Notes: generated from the sequence alone by a model not told the origin. Shown: positions 1 through 8,222, counted from the first letter of the stretch. The stretch is 35,344 nucleotides of DNA from Actinomycetes bacterium (GCA_025359865.1 JANYDH010000198.1:1-35344); one strand, 5' to 3'. Translations and numbers: made by a program.

Positions 1-164
1 GATCCAGAGTCGAAGTCTCTCACCGCGCGAAACGCTTGGTTCCTAGCCGTCTGCTCCGAAACCGCCGACTGCGCCGGAATCAACCGTTGCCCTGCAGGCA
101 GACGTCCAGTCCACCGATCACCCCATTGCGGAACGAGTCGACCTTTTCGAACGCAGTACCGGAA
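1..164. other. window edge, no gene supported
   Basis: This stretch lies downstream of the fructose-bisphosphatase stop. The open frames that cross it are low-complexity, Arg/Pro/Ser-rich and overlap the real gene in other frames. I see no start signal, RNA gene or clear hairpin terminator here. Confidence 0.5.
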
Positions 165-1148
165 TCAGGCGTAGTCGATGTCGGCGAAGCTGGCCAACTT
201 GTCGAGGCGGTGATGCGCCTCGACAAGGCGTACGGTGCCGCTACGCGAACGCATGACCAGGCTCTGGGTAGTAGCACCTTGCTTGGTGAACCGCACGCCG
301 CGTAACAACTCGCCGTCGGTGACGCCGGTGGCGGCAAAGAAGGCATTGTCGCCCTGCACGAGCCGGTCGGTGGTGAGCACTTCGTCGACGTCGTAGCCGG
401 CAGCAATGGCCGCTTCACGCTCCGCCGGGTTCTGTGGCCACAGCATCGCCTGAATCTCGCCGCCCATGCACTTCAACGCGGCAGCAGCTGTGACTCCCTC
501 TGGCGTACCCCCGATACCGAGCAGCATGTCGACACCCGCGTCCGGCCACGACGTAGCAATCGCTCCGAAGATGTCACCGTCGCTGATCAGCTTGACCCGG
601 GCTCCGGTGGCGCGCACCTCGCTGATGAGGTCGGCATGGCGAGGACGATCGAGAATGACAACAGTGAGGTCGCGCACGCTACGGCCTTTGGCCTTGGCGA
701 CCCAGCGGATGTTCTGCGTGGATGTGGCCGTGATGTCGATCGAGCCGGCGGCGTCGGGACCGACTGCAATCTTGCGCATGTAAAAGCACGGCCCCGGGTC
801 GAACATGGTGCCGCGTTCGCTGACCGCAATGACAGAAATTGCGTTCGCTCGACCCAGCGCGGCAAGGCTCGTACCGTCGATCGGATCGACGGCCACATCG
901 ACGAGCGGGCTACCGCCATCGCCGACCCGTTCGCCGTTGAAGAGCATCGGCGCTTCGTCCTTTTCGCCCTCGCCGATGACCACGAGGCCGTCCATCGAGA
1001 CCGTGGACAAAACGGTACGCATCGCATCGACTGCGGCACCGTCGGCGCCGAGTTTGTCACCCCGACCAACCCACCGCGACGAGGCCAGCGCAGCGCTTTC
1101 GGTGACGCGGACGAGTTCCATGGCGAGGTTGCGATCTGGTGCGGTCAT
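165..1148 (-). CDS. glpX: class II fructose-1,6-bisphosphatase (GlpX family)
   Basis: This enzyme hydrolyses fructose-1,6-bisphosphate to fructose-6-phosphate, the committed gluconeogenic step, in the cytoplasm. The 327-residue length is normal for GlpX. Visible family motifs are [12 protein letters not shown] (residues ~58-69, metal-binding acidic residues), VDPIDGTS (~87-94) and [12 protein letters not shown] in the C-terminal half, all typical of the lithium-sensitive phosphatase fold. The ATG at 1148 is preceded by TACGGT at 9 nt, a likely -10 element for a near-leaderless transcript. The gene diverges from the S9 peptidase with only 64 bp between starts, so the two promoters are interleaved. 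A role in supplying hexose phosphate to the glycogen genes further along is inference. The family assignment is firm. Confidence 0.95.
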   Translation of the reverse strand: MTAPDRNLAMELVRVTESAALASSRWVGRGDKLGADGAAVDAMRTVLSTVSMDGLVVIGEGEKDEAPMLFNGERVGDGGSPLVDVAVDPIDGTSLAALGRANAISVIAVSERGTMFDPGPCFYMRKIAVGPDAAGSIDITATSTQNIRWVAKAKGRSVRDLTVVILDRPRHADLISEVRATGARVKLISDGDIFGAIATSWPDAGVDMLLGIGGTPEGVTAAAALKCMGGEIQAMLWPQNPAEREAAIAAGYDVDEVLTTDRLVQGDNAFFAATGVTDGELLRGVRFTKQGATTQSLVMRSRSGTVRLVEAHHRLDKLASFADIDYA

Positions 1149-1157
1149 CGGTTGGGT

Positions 1158-1163
1158 ACCGTA
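1158..1163 (-). promoter_or_regulatory. -10 element TACGGT for glpX
   Basis: TAnnnT hexamer on the minus strand, 9 nt upstream of the glpX ATG. It is one of a recurring set in this window (see findings). No convincing -35 element is visible. Confidence 0.45.
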
Positions 1164-1177
1164 GTCGTTGGCGACAC

Positions 1178-1226
1178 ATGTCGGAGATCCCTCAGTGGCT
1201 ACTGTCGAATCGATGTCGGAGATCCC
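1178..1226 (+). repeat. 14-bp direct repeat duplicating the S9 peptidase start region
   Basis: ATGTCGGAGATCCC occurs at 1178-1191 and again at 1213-1226, 35 bp apart. The second copy is the chosen start of the S9 peptidase (Met-Ser-Glu-Ile-Pro). The first copy reads the same five residues but is out of frame with the gene, since 35 is not a multiple of 3. Confidence 0.85.
1200..1205 (+). promoter_or_regulatory. -10 element TACTGT for the S9 peptidase
   Basis: TACTGT lies exactly 7 nt before the ATG at 1213, the spacing expected if transcription begins at the start codon. It favours ATG 1213 over the upstream in-frame TTG at 1168. Confidence 0.55.
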
Positions 1227-3021
1227 CGTCCAACTCTGCGTCGGTGCGCGTGAATTGTCCGAACCGAGGTTGTCTCCGGGCGGTAGGCGTCTTGGCTACG
1301 TCGTGTCCCACAAGGGTGAGAGTTGGATCGAACTGCATGACGAGTTGCAGCCCGGCCAGTTGCAGCCCAGCCAGCGGCGCCTGGCCGAGGTGCCGGCGCC
1401 GCGCCCGGGCCGAGGGCTTGGTGGTGGGTGCTGGTGTTGGACTGCTGCCGGTGATGCCATCGTGTACGCAGCAGTCGACGGCAACATCTGGACCCAGTCT
1501 GTCGCCGGCGGGGTCGCGCGCTGTCTGACTTCGAACGGTCCAGAACGCAGTGCCCAGGCGCCGAACGTGGCACCGGACGACTCGTTCGTCGTGTACGTCG
1601 TCGACCAGGCCGAGGTGTGGCGGGCCCCGTTGCACGGGGACGATGGCGCGATCAGGATCGACGCCGGCACCGCCGACTTCTGCTTCGACCCGGTCGTGGC
1701 GCACGACACGACCAGCGTGCTCTGGCAAGCATGGAACATGCCCCACATGCCATGGGATGCGGCCTGGATCGAAACCGTCGATCTCCACGGCGAGACACAT
1801 CTCCACATCGCTGCGACCGGTTCGATACAGCAACCGCGCCCGCTTGCCGACGGGCGGATCGCGGCCGTTCGAGACGATCACGGTTGGCTGAACGTGTGGA
1901 TCGGCGACACGCCGACGGTCGAGGAATCGTTCGAACATGCCGGGCCGACGTGGGGCTTCGGGCAGCGGTCGTATGCGGTGTCACCAGATGGTGCCCGTTT
2001 GGCATTCACCCGCAATGAGCACGGGTTCGGCCGGTTGTGCGTGATCGACCTAGCCACCTCACACGTGGCCGAACTCGGCCGCGGTGTTCACGGTCAGTTG
2101 TCATGGGAGGGCGACCGGTTGGCAGCTCTGCGCACCGGTGCGCGTACCCCGACACAAGTAGTGACCTATCAACAAGGTAGCGATGGAGGCGGTTGGCACC
2201 GTGACATTATTTCCATCGGACCGGATGCCGCATGGGCCGAGGTGCCGCTCGTGGAACCTGAGCTGGTGCAGGCGGAGGTCGCGGGCGGCGTGATCTACGG
2301 TCGGTTGTACCGCGCCGATGCACCCGACGGCCGGTTGATCTGCTGGTTGCATGGCGGGCCGACAGATCAGTGGCAGGTTACGTTCATGCCTCGGCTTGCC
2401 TACTGGAGGTCTCGCGGCTGGAGCGTGCTCGTCGCCGACCATCGTGGATCGACCGGGCACGGGCGGGAGTACCAGCAGGCCTTGACGGGCCGTTGGGGCA
2501 CCATCGATGTCGACGACGTTTGTACGATGTTGAGCGCGGCTCACTCGAATGGGTGGGGAAGCCCTCGACGCACGGTGCTGATCGGCGGGTCGGCCGGCGG
2601 ATTCACCGTGCTCGGCGTGCTGGCTCGCCTGGGTGGTCTAGACGCTGACAATCCTGTCGTTGCCGCGGCGGTCGTGGCGTATCCGGTCACCGACCTCGCC
2701 GGGCTGTCGGAGCGAAGCCACCGGTTCGAGCGGCACTACACTGATACGCTCGTCGGGCATCCAGAGTCATCGGCGATGCGTGACCGGTCGCCCGTATGGT
2801 TCGCCCACCAGATTCAACGTCCACTGCTGGTGTTTCACGGAGAGGACGACCCGGTCGTGCCCGTCGCCCAAAGCCGTGTGCTGGTCGAGAGAATGCGCGC
2901 CGCCGGCGGGAACGTCGAGTTGGTCGTCTATCCCGGCGAGGGGCACGGATTTCGAGACCCGGACCATCAACTCGACGAATACGCAACGACAGAGGCCTTC
3001 CTTCGACGTCACGTGGACTGA
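1213..3021 (+). CDS. S9 family peptidase (prolyl oligopeptidase / acylaminoacyl peptidase-like)
   Basis: A serine peptidase of clan SC with an N-terminal beta-propeller (roughly residues 10-350, with WD/TolB-like SPDGxxLAF repeats) and a C-terminal alpha/beta-hydrolase domain (~375-602). The triad is visible: Ser460 in GGSAGGF, Asp546 in the HGEDDPVVP loop and His578 in GEGHGF. LHGGP upstream is the usual oxyanion-loop motif. There is no signal peptide, so it is probably cytoplasmic and acts on short peptides. At 602 residues it is normal for dipeptidyl-peptidase/acyl-peptidase members. The start is ATG 1213, supported by the -10 hexamer 7 nt upstream. A 15-bp tandem duplication near 1342-1374 encodes repeated QLQP in the propeller. 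The substrate cannot be told from sequence. Confidence 0.9.
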   Translation: MSEIPVQLCVGARELSEPRLSPGGRRLGYVVSHKGESWIELHDELQPGQLQPSQRRLAEVPAPRPGRGLGGGCWCWTAAGDAIVYAAVDGNIWTQSVAGGVARCLTSNGPERSAQAPNVAPDDSFVVYVVDQAEVWRAPLHGDDGAIRIDAGTADFCFDPVVAHDTTSVLWQAWNMPHMPWDAAWIETVDLHGETHLHIAATGSIQQPRPLADGRIAAVRDDHGWLNVWIGDTPTVEESFEHAGPTWGFGQRSYAVSPDGARLAFTRNEHGFGRLCVIDLATSHVAELGRGVHGQLSWEGDRLAALRTGARTPTQVVTYQQGSDGGGWHRDIISIGPDAAWAEVPLVEPELVQAEVAGGVIYGRLYRADAPDGRLICWLHGGPTDQWQVTFMPRLAYWRSRGWSVLVADHRGSTGHGREYQQALTGRWGTIDVDDVCTMLSAAHSNGWGSPRRTVLIGGSAGGFTVLGVLARLGGLDADNPVVAAAVVAYPVTDLAGLSERSHRFERHYTDTLVGHPESSAMRDRSPVWFAHQIQRPLLVFHGEDDPVVPVAQSRVLVERMRAAGGNVELVVYPGEGHGFRDPDHQLDEYATTEAFLRRHVD

Positions 3022-3036
3022 TGGTTCGCCAACCGC

Positions 3037-3042
3037 TAGCGT
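3037..3042 (+). promoter_or_regulatory. possible internal promoter -10 element TAGCGT
   Basis: TAGCGT lies 6 nt before an ATG at 3049 that opens a six-codon ORF. It would start a leaderless transcript just ahead of the repeat-module gene. Confidence 0.35.
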
Positions 3043-3048
3043 CATCTC

Positions 3049-3069
3049 ATGGAGCAGTGCGAGCAGTGA
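3049..3069 (+). CDS. possible six-codon leader ORF (MEQCEQ)
   Basis: ATG at 3049 reads six codons and stops at TGA 3067-3069, which overlaps the GTG (3066-3068) of the next gene as GTGA. The ORF also contains GGAG, which could serve as ribosome-binding site for that GTG. A leaderless mini-ORF followed by reinitiation is one reading. The alternative is that the codons simply overlap a Shine-Dalgarno region. Confidence 0.25.
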   Translation: MEQCEQ

Positions 3070-3971
3070 CCGACTGGAACCCGTTCGATCCCGATGCCGT
3101 GAACGTGATCTACGACCTGTCCGCATGGTCGATCGATCATCAGGCAGAGTTGGCGAGTGCCCTCGCCGACGCGGAGATTCCCCACGCATGGGGTGAGAGC
3201 GATCTCACTGTTCCCGAAGAGCAGGAACAGGCCGCCGACCTCCTGATCAGCGAAGTCGAAGCGCGGCTCGGCATCGTCGACGACCCCGCCGGTAGCGGGC
3301 CTGCAGCTGCGGACGATCTCATGGCCGAGGCGCTTGACCCCATCGACCTCGCCGAAGGGACGCCTGCCACCGAGTACGACCTCACCGAGTGGACTCCGAC
3401 CGATGTAATGGCGCTGTCTCATGCGCTCTCGCGTTCGCAGATCCCTTTCCGGTGGGAGGCGCGTTTGCTCCTGGTCGGCACGACCGACGAAGAGGCTGTC
3501 GAACCGTTGATGGATCTCATCGAGCGCGGTGAGTACGTCGACACCGATTCGGCTACCGGAGCCGGGGTCGGCGCAGCTGCTGGTCAGCTTCCGTTCGAGA
3601 CGCTCACCACGTTCTTTCTAGCCGGCGAGCGACTTCGCCACGATCCCCTCGATGCCGATGGGCTGCAGCATTTACTGGCTGCGACCCAGCTTGCCGATCC
3701 CGAGCACCCGCCATACGGCGTGCAGCCGCGCATCTGGCAGCGCACGTGTGCGCTGGCGGACCAATTGGCAACAGCACTCGTCGGAGCGGGCGACAGTGGC
3801 GACAGTCCAGACGACTCCGGTACAGACGACCCCAGTCCAGACGACCCCGGTACAGACGACCCCGGTACAAACGACGCCGATGATGGCCCGGATGTTACCG
3901 ACCAACTCGATTTCGACCTCGCGGTCGATACAGCGGCACAGCTTCACGACCTGCTCCGCCCCTACGTCTGA
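3066..3971 (+). CDS. unknown protein with two repeated ~50-residue modules and an acidic repeat tail
   Basis: I do not recognise a named function. Two copies of one module are visible: the first begins YDLSAWSIDHQAELASAL and continues IPHAWGESDLTVPEEQEQAADLL; the second begins YDLTEWTPTDVMALSHAL and continues IPFRWEARLLLVGTTDEEAVEPLM. The shared pattern is YDL-x-W, a helix, IP-xx-W, a strand and an acidic helix. A further conserved-looking region (around 3590-3770) is followed by a very acidic tail of Asp/Thr/Pro repeats. It is soluble and has no signal peptide. GTG 3066 gives 301 residues; ATG 3021, overlapping the peptidase TGA, gives 316. It sits between the S9 peptidase and the J-domain gene, 10 bp before the latter. 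A ligand- or client-binding adaptor is speculation. Confidence 0.75.
   Translation: MTDWNPFDPDAVNVIYDLSAWSIDHQAELASALADAEIPHAWGESDLTVPEEQEQAADLLISEVEARLGIVDDPAGSGPAAADDLMAEALDPIDLAEGTPATEYDLTEWTPTDVMALSHALSRSQIPFRWEARLLLVGTTDEEAVEPLMDLIERGEYVDTDSATGAGVGAAAGQLPFETLTTFFLAGERLRHDPLDADGLQHLLAATQLADPEHPPYGVQPRIWQRTCALADQLATALVGAGDSGDSPDDSGTDDPSPDDPGTDDPGTNDADDGPDVTDQLDFDLAVDTAAQLHDLLRPYV
3798..3876 (+). repeat. 15-bp in-frame tandem repeats encoding acidic tail
   Basis: Degenerate 15-bp units of the type ACGACCCCGGTACAG repeat about five times and encode DDP/DDS-GT or SP pentapeptides in the C-terminal tail of the module protein. Unit length is a multiple of 3, so copy-number change would keep the frame. 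Confidence 0.75.
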
Positions 3972-3981
3972 GGAATCGTCG

Positions 3982-4674
3982 ATGCTGCTGGCCGAGCTCG
4001 AGGTGTGGCATTCACGTCCCGTCACCCCGACCCGCCGGGTAGCGCTCGGCCATCTCGTTCTGCCGGTTGAGCCTGCGCCCGGCTTCGGTGGGTTGCTGTT
4101 AGGAGCTGTCATAGCCTCCAACATCGGCCGGGTCGACGACGATCTCGTCCCCGACGTACACCGCTTGCTCGATCAGGTCGGGTCAGGCCAGCGCGTCGCA
4201 CAGCCACGACTGCGTCACCGCTATCAGGTCGATCGCCATGGCCTTGCGGTGAGTGTCCACCGGCTCAGCGGTGAAGGCGACAGCGTGAAGTTCGAGTTGG
4301 ACCCGCAAGGCAGCCCGCTGGTGCAGGTCCTGGGTGCGATCTACGCCGTCGAGCGACTCGAGGCCGTTGCACGGCATGTGCTCGTGCCGGTGCTGCATCG
4401 CGCGATGAAGTGGAGTGGTCCGATTGGTCCATCGTTCATCGCCAACCTCGCCGGTGCTGCGGGTGCATCGCTTTCGGCAATGGCCGACCCGCGGGCCTGG
4501 GCGCTCGAGTTGCTCGGCTTTCCGCTCGGCACCGGCAAGGTCACCAAGAAAGACGTCACCGGCCGCTACCGGGACCGTTTACGCGAAGTGCATCCCGATC
4601 ACGGCGGCGATGAGGCACTGGCCAGCAGGGCGATCTCTGATCTCACCGAAGCCCGCCGGGTGCTCACGGTCTGA
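3982..4674 (+). CDS. J-domain-containing protein
   Basis: A 230-residue protein with a C-terminal J-like domain: residues ~172-230 read as helix, K/R-rich helix with YRDRLREVHPDHGGD (HPD at 204-206), then a final helix. HPD is the motif that stimulates Hsp70 ATPase in J proteins. The N-terminal ~170 residues (MLLAELEVWHSRPVTPTRRV and on) are not DnaJ: there is no G/F region, no zinc finger and no client-binding domain. It is therefore a class III type J protein or an adaptor with its own client specificity. ATG 3982 has GAGG at 3971-3974, 7 nt upstream. It is close-packed with the module protein (10 bp) and the hydrolase (2 bp), so the three are probably co-translated. Which DnaK client it serves is unknown. 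Confidence 0.75.
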   Translation: MLLAELEVWHSRPVTPTRRVALGHLVLPVEPAPGFGGLLLGAVIASNIGRVDDDLVPDVHRLLDQVGSGQRVAQPRLRHRYQVDRHGLAVSVHRLSGEGDSVKFELDPQGSPLVQVLGAIYAVERLEAVARHVLVPVLHRAMKWSGPIGPSFIANLAGAAGASLSAMADPRAWALELLGFPLGTGKVTKKDVTGRYRDRLREVHPDHGGDEALASRAISDLTEARRVLTV

Positions 4675-4676
4675 AC

Positions 4677-5261
4677 GTGGCAGCGTTGTTGCTGTTTCCG
4701 GGCGCAGGCTCGAACCGTGACCATGGGGCTCTTGTTGCGATCGAGCAGGCAGTCACGTCCGGTCGCCGTTCCATCACGTCCGTGCGCGCCGACTTTCCTT
4801 ACCGGCGCGCCGGTAGGCGCCCGCCCGACCGGGCCCCGGTACTCCTGCAGGCGGTTCGTGACGAACTGGCGGCGTTACCGCGGGGTCCCGTCGTGTTGGG
4901 CGGCCGATCGATGGGTGGCCGGATGTGCTCGATGGTCGTCGGTGATGAGCACTCGCCGTTTCGGGCTGCAGGGGTGGTCCTCGTGTCGTATCCGTTGCAC
5001 CCACCGGGCAAGCCCGACAAGCTGCGCGTCGAGCACCTGCCACGGATTCAGTCGCCATGCCTGTTCATTCACGGCACTCGTGATCCGTTCGGCTCACCGG
5101 AGGAGTTGCTCCGCTGGACCGCGTCCATTCCGGGGCCGGTCGAGCACGTCTGGATCGAGCGAGGAACCCACGACCTGAAGGGAGCGGATCAGCAGTTGGC
5201 AGCAGCGACAGATGAATGGATCCGCCGACTGGGCCTGCTCAGCCGAGTGAGGCGGTCGTAG
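4677..5261 (+). CDS. small alpha/beta hydrolase (TEX30/KANL3-type, dienelactone-hydrolase-like)
   Basis: A 194-residue single-domain alpha/beta hydrolase. It opens with strand LLLFPGAGSNRDH, has the nucleophile elbow GGRSMGGRM (~residues 76-84), HGTRDPFGSPEEL (acid-residue loop) and a C-terminal GTHDL that carries the catalytic His. This order and the short length match the TEX30/KANL3-like hydrolase family. The substrate is unknown. The start is GTG 4677, 2 bp after the J-domain stop, which suggests translational coupling. The 3' end overlaps the convergent MFS gene by 23 bp. Cytoplasmic: no signal peptide. Confidence 0.8.
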   Translation: MAALLLFPGAGSNRDHGALVAIEQAVTSGRRSITSVRADFPYRRAGRRPPDRAPVLLQAVRDELAALPRGPVVLGGRSMGGRMCSMVVGDEHSPFRAAGVVLVSYPLHPPGKPDKLRVEHLPRIQSPCLFIHGTRDPFGSPEELLRWTASIPGPVEHVWIERGTHDLKGADQQLAAATDEWIRRLGLLSRVRRS

Positions 5262-6759
5262 CATCCTCCGGATTGAGTTCCTCCAACGTGTGATGTGCGG
5301 TTTCCGGGTAGGTGGTCAGTGCAACCAGGGCAGCGATCACCTGTCCTCCAGCCAGCATGCCCATCACCTGGCCGTAGCTCCATCCGCGGTCCAGTAGCGC
5401 CCCGGCCGTGAGCAGACCGACACTGCCACCACCGAGTGCCAGAGCGGCGAGATATCCGCCCGCCTGCCCGCGTCGGGCAGTCGGGAACAGTTCAGTGCGG
5501 TACACGGCAAAGGCCGGATACGCCACACCGCCGGCGAACCCACCGAACCCGGCACACAGCCACATCGGTGTGCCGCTGACCACGAACGACAAGACGAGGA
5601 GCGACGTAGCTAACGGCAACGTCATTGCCAGCACGCGACGACGGCCGACAGTGTCGGCGATTCGTCCACCAAGTACGAACCCGAGCGATGCCGGTGTGGC
5701 CGTGGCAACCGTGAACAGCGCGATGCCGCCGCCGCTGTACCCGCGGACATCGGAAAGGTACCGATTCTGGAAGAATGATGCAGGGGCGACGAACAAGTTG
5801 GCAAACACCGCTACCGAGGCGATGGCGAAAAATCGTCGACGCCGAACATGTGCCTGCGGCGGGTGGGCCGTGGCGTGCAGCGCCTCGAATCGTGGAGTCT
5901 CACGCAGGCGTCGAGTGAGGTCGAGCGCGACCACGAGCCAGACGAGCGAAACAACATAGATGAGCCGCCACCCGGCTGGCCCGAGATCGGCGAGGGGAAG
6001 TGACATCACGGCAATGCCCGCGCCGAGCCCGCTGGCCATTGCCAGCACGCTGACGGCGTAGGCCCTACTACTACGCGGCATTTCTTCTGTGGCCGTCACA
6101 GCGATGAGCAGATCAAGCGCGATGCCGAGTGGACGGCCGACCGCCTGGGAAGCAGTGAGCACCCAAAAGTTCGGTGCCAACGCTCCGATCGCCGAGCACA
6201 ACGGAGCTAGCCATGCCAGGGTGATCATCACCCGCCGACGTCCGATCCGGTCGGCCATCAGCGTGAAGGGGAGCGCAATCACAATGCCGCAGCGCACGAT
6301 CACCCCGGCAAGGCCCTGCCCGCCCTTGCTGATCCCGAAGTCCGCGGCGGCGAAGTTGACAGTTTGGGTGAACAGCGTGTTGACGAACGCTGCCGACAGC
6401 GATGCTGCGGCTAACAGGCCGAGTACATGGGCCTGGCGGGCATTCAGACGATCGGGTGGTGCCCAATTCGGTGGACGCCCGGTTCCCGGTTCACGCCGTT
6501 GCAGCGCCCACCTCACCGGAAGCGCGAACAGCCATCGAAACCACGGGATCGCGAGACGGTAGGTAGTGATGTCGACCAGTTCAGTGCCGTCGTTCGACGC
6601 AACGACCGAGCGGTCATAGCGCTCGAATGGGCCGTCGAGTTGTTCGAATCGCCCTCCACCCATTGCGACTTCGGCCATCAGCCCGTCGCGAGGAGTCAAC
6701 GCCAGATCTTGTTCGGTGTGATCCCAGCGACGAATGACGCTACGAGGGGGTCCTGGCAC
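5239..6759 (-). CDS. MFS transporter with ~105-residue N-terminal extension
   Basis: A 12-helix major facilitator. The first helix starts at residue ~108 (AHVLGLLAAASLSAAFVNTLF). The cytoplasmic loop motif A appears in both halves as ADRIGRRRVM and ADTVGRRRVL. The C-terminal half ends with FPTARRGQAGG and TYPETAHHTLEEL, reminiscent of the sugar/metabolite:H+ symporter branch. The N-terminal ~105 residues are soluble and include GPFERYDRSVVASNDGTELVDI and an amphipathic IPWFRWLFALPVRWAL stretch. This is not usual for MFS proteins and could be a small fused domain. The start is GTG 6759, with TACCCT 7 nt upstream. Internal ATGs at 6678 and 6663 are alternatives. It diverges from murA with 22 bp between starts. 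Substrate unknown. Confidence 0.85.
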   Translation of the reverse strand: MPGPPRSVIRRWDHTEQDLALTPRDGLMAEVAMGGGRFEQLDGPFERYDRSVVASNDGTELVDITTYRLAIPWFRWLFALPVRWALQRREPGTGRPPNWAPPDRLNARQAHVLGLLAAASLSAAFVNTLFTQTVNFAAADFGISKGGQGLAGVIVRCGIVIALPFTLMADRIGRRRVMITLAWLAPLCSAIGALAPNFWVLTASQAVGRPLGIALDLLIAVTATEEMPRSSRAYAVSVLAMASGLGAGIAVMSLPLADLGPAGWRLIYVVSLVWLVVALDLTRRLRETPRFEALHATAHPPQAHVRRRRFFAIASVAVFANLFVAPASFFQNRYLSDVRGYSGGGIALFTVATATPASLGFVLGGRIADTVGRRRVLAMTLPLATSLLVLSFVVSGTPMWLCAGFGGFAGGVAYPAFAVYRTELFPTARRGQAGGYLAALALGGGSVGLLTAGALLDRGWSYGQVMGMLAGGQVIAALVALTTYPETAHHTLEELNPEDATTASLG

Positions 6760-6766
6760 GGCCCCG

Positions 6767-6772
6767 AGGGTA
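6767..6772 (-). promoter_or_regulatory. -10 element TACCCT for the MFS gene
   Basis: TACCCT on the minus strand, 7 nt before the GTG at 6759. It lies inside the 22-bp gap to murA, so the two opposing promoters must overlap. Confidence 0.45.
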
Positions 6773-6781
6773 ATAGCCTAG

Positions 6782-8080
6782 ATGGCCGTGCCCACCCCGT
6801 CCGTCGATCCAGCGAGCTCATCCGAGCCAACCATCGTGGTACGCGGTGGTAGTCCGTTGCACGGCGAGGTCACCGTTCCGGGTGCCAAGAACTCGGTCCT
6901 CAAGTTGATGGCCGCCACATTGCTCGCTGACGGCACGTTCACGTTCACCAACGTGCCGGCCATCGCCGACGTGGCGATCATGAGTGAACTACTCGCAGCA
7001 ATCGGTGTCACGACCGCGGTCGGCGATGCAGGCACCATCACTCTCGTCAACGACGGCCGCCTGGTGCCGGTTGCCCCGTATGAACTGGTGGAACAGATTC
7101 GGGCATCGATCAACGTGCTCGGCCCGTTGCTCGGTCGCTGCGGCACCGTTCGATTGTCGCTTCCCGGTGGGGACGACTTCGGGTCACGCCCGATCGACAT
7201 GCACTTGAAGGGGCTCGAGCAGATGGGGGCCACGTTCGAGATTCGTCATGGCTACGTCGAGGCTCACGCCGACCGCCTCCATGGGGTCGACATCACGTTC
7301 GAGTTCCCGAGCGTCGGGGCGACCGAGAACATCCTCACGGCAGCTGTATACGCGAAGGGCACCACCGTCATCGACAACGCCGCTCGCGAGCCCGAGATCA
7401 GCGATCTCTGCAACCTGTTGACCTCGATGGGTGCCGATATCGAGGGCATCGGCACGTCGACACTCGTGGTGCACGGCGTCGAGGTCGGCACGCTTCGCGC
7501 TGCAGACCATCGCACAGTGACCGATCGCATCCAGGCAGCTACCTACATCGCCGCAGTGGCGGTGAGCGGAGGCGAGATCGTGCTCCGCGGAGCACGTGCC
7601 GACCACATGGAGGTGCTGTTGCGTCGGTTCCGCGATATGGGTCTGACCATTGTGGAACAGCCCGATGGGCTCGCCGTGTTCGCCGAGCGACGGCTTCATT
7701 CGATCGATGTGGCCACCTTGCCATACCCGGGCATCGCTACCGACTACAAGCCGCTGATCGTGACCATGCTGTCGGTGGCTGACGGTGTCGGCATCGTGAC
7801 CGAGAACCTCTATCCGGGCCGGTTCCGGTACGTCGAAGAACTGCATCGGCTGGGTGCCGACATCAGTACCGACGGTCATCATGCGGTCGTCCGCGGTCGG
7901 CCTTCGCTCAGCGGGGCACGCGTGAAAGCACCCGACATTCGTGCGGGCGCCGCGCTCGTGGTGGCCGGACTAGCTGCCGATGGTGAGACCACGATCACTG
8001 GTGTTCACCATATTGATCGTGGCTATGACGATCTGGTGGGCCGTCTGGTTGCGCTGGGGGCTCAGGTAGCACGCCGGTAG
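6782..8080 (+). CDS. murA: UDP-N-acetylglucosamine 1-carboxyvinyltransferase (MurA) with Cys-to-Asp active site
   Basis: It transfers enolpyruvate from PEP to UDP-GlcNAc, the first committed step of peptidoglycan synthesis, in the cytoplasm. The 432 residues form the two-lobed EPSP-synthase fold. Motifs include LHGEVTVPGAKNS (Lys36, PEP/substrate binding), EVPSVGATEN-like FEFPSVGATENILTAA, and the C-terminal RAGAALVVAGLAADGETTI. In the catalytic loop LPGGDDFGSRPIDMH the residue equivalent to E. coli Cys115 is Asp131. Such Asp-type MurAs (mycobacteria, chlamydiae) are active but intrinsically insensitive to fosfomycin. ATG 6782 is the only start giving the full N-terminal strand. TAATAG lies 5 nt upstream. 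The last 86 bp overlap a small antisense membrane-protein ORF. Confidence 0.95.
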   Translation: MAVPTPSVDPASSSEPTIVVRGGSPLHGEVTVPGAKNSVLKLMAATLLADGTFTFTNVPAIADVAIMSELLAAIGVTTAVGDAGTITLVNDGRLVPVAPYELVEQIRASINVLGPLLGRCGTVRLSLPGGDDFGSRPIDMHLKGLEQMGATFEIRHGYVEAHADRLHGVDITFEFPSVGATENILTAAVYAKGTTVIDNAAREPEISDLCNLLTSMGADIEGIGTSTLVVHGVEVGTLRAADHRTVTDRIQAATYIAAVAVSGGEIVLRGARADHMEVLLRRFRDMGLTIVEQPDGLAVFAERRLHSIDVATLPYPGIATDYKPLIVTMLSVADGVGIVTENLYPGRFRYVEELHRLGADISTDGHHAVVRGRPSLSGARVKAPDIRAGAALVVAGLAADGETTITGVHHIDRGYDDLVGRLVALGAQVARR

Positions 8081-8219
8081 ATCGCTGCTCGCGTGGGGTG
8101 TGACGGTCGTTATGTGGACGGTCGACGCGGCGCTTTGCGAGGCGGAGCAGTGCGACGATCACGATCATCGGCCCGATGACGAGGAGCGCCTCGTCCCAAC
8201 CGCCCTGGTGTGCGAACAC
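7995..8219 (-). CDS. small single-pass membrane protein coupled to the cupredoxin-like lipoprotein
   Basis: A 74-residue ORF whose first ~32 residues look genuine: FAHQGGWDEALLVIGPMIVIVALLRLAKRR, one transmembrane segment followed by a basic stop-transfer stretch. The hydrophilic tail lies antisense to the end of murA and is probably poorly conserved. The start is GTG 8219, 3 bp after the lipoprotein stop (8223), so translation is likely coupled. From memory, a short FAHQGGWDE-type membrane protein commonly follows cupredoxin-like genes in actinobacteria. That is recollection, not a search. Function unknown. Confidence 0.6.
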   Translation of the reverse strand: MFAHQGGWDEALLVIGPMIVIVALLRLAKRRVDRPHNDRHTPREQRSTGVLPEPPAQPDGPPDRHSHDQYGEHQ

Positions 8220-8222
8220 GGG

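Noticed and set aside
1168-1212. TTG 1168 as the S9 peptidase start
   Set aside because: It would add 15 residues without family similarity, and the -10 hexamer TACTGT at 1200-1205 would then lie inside the coding sequence.
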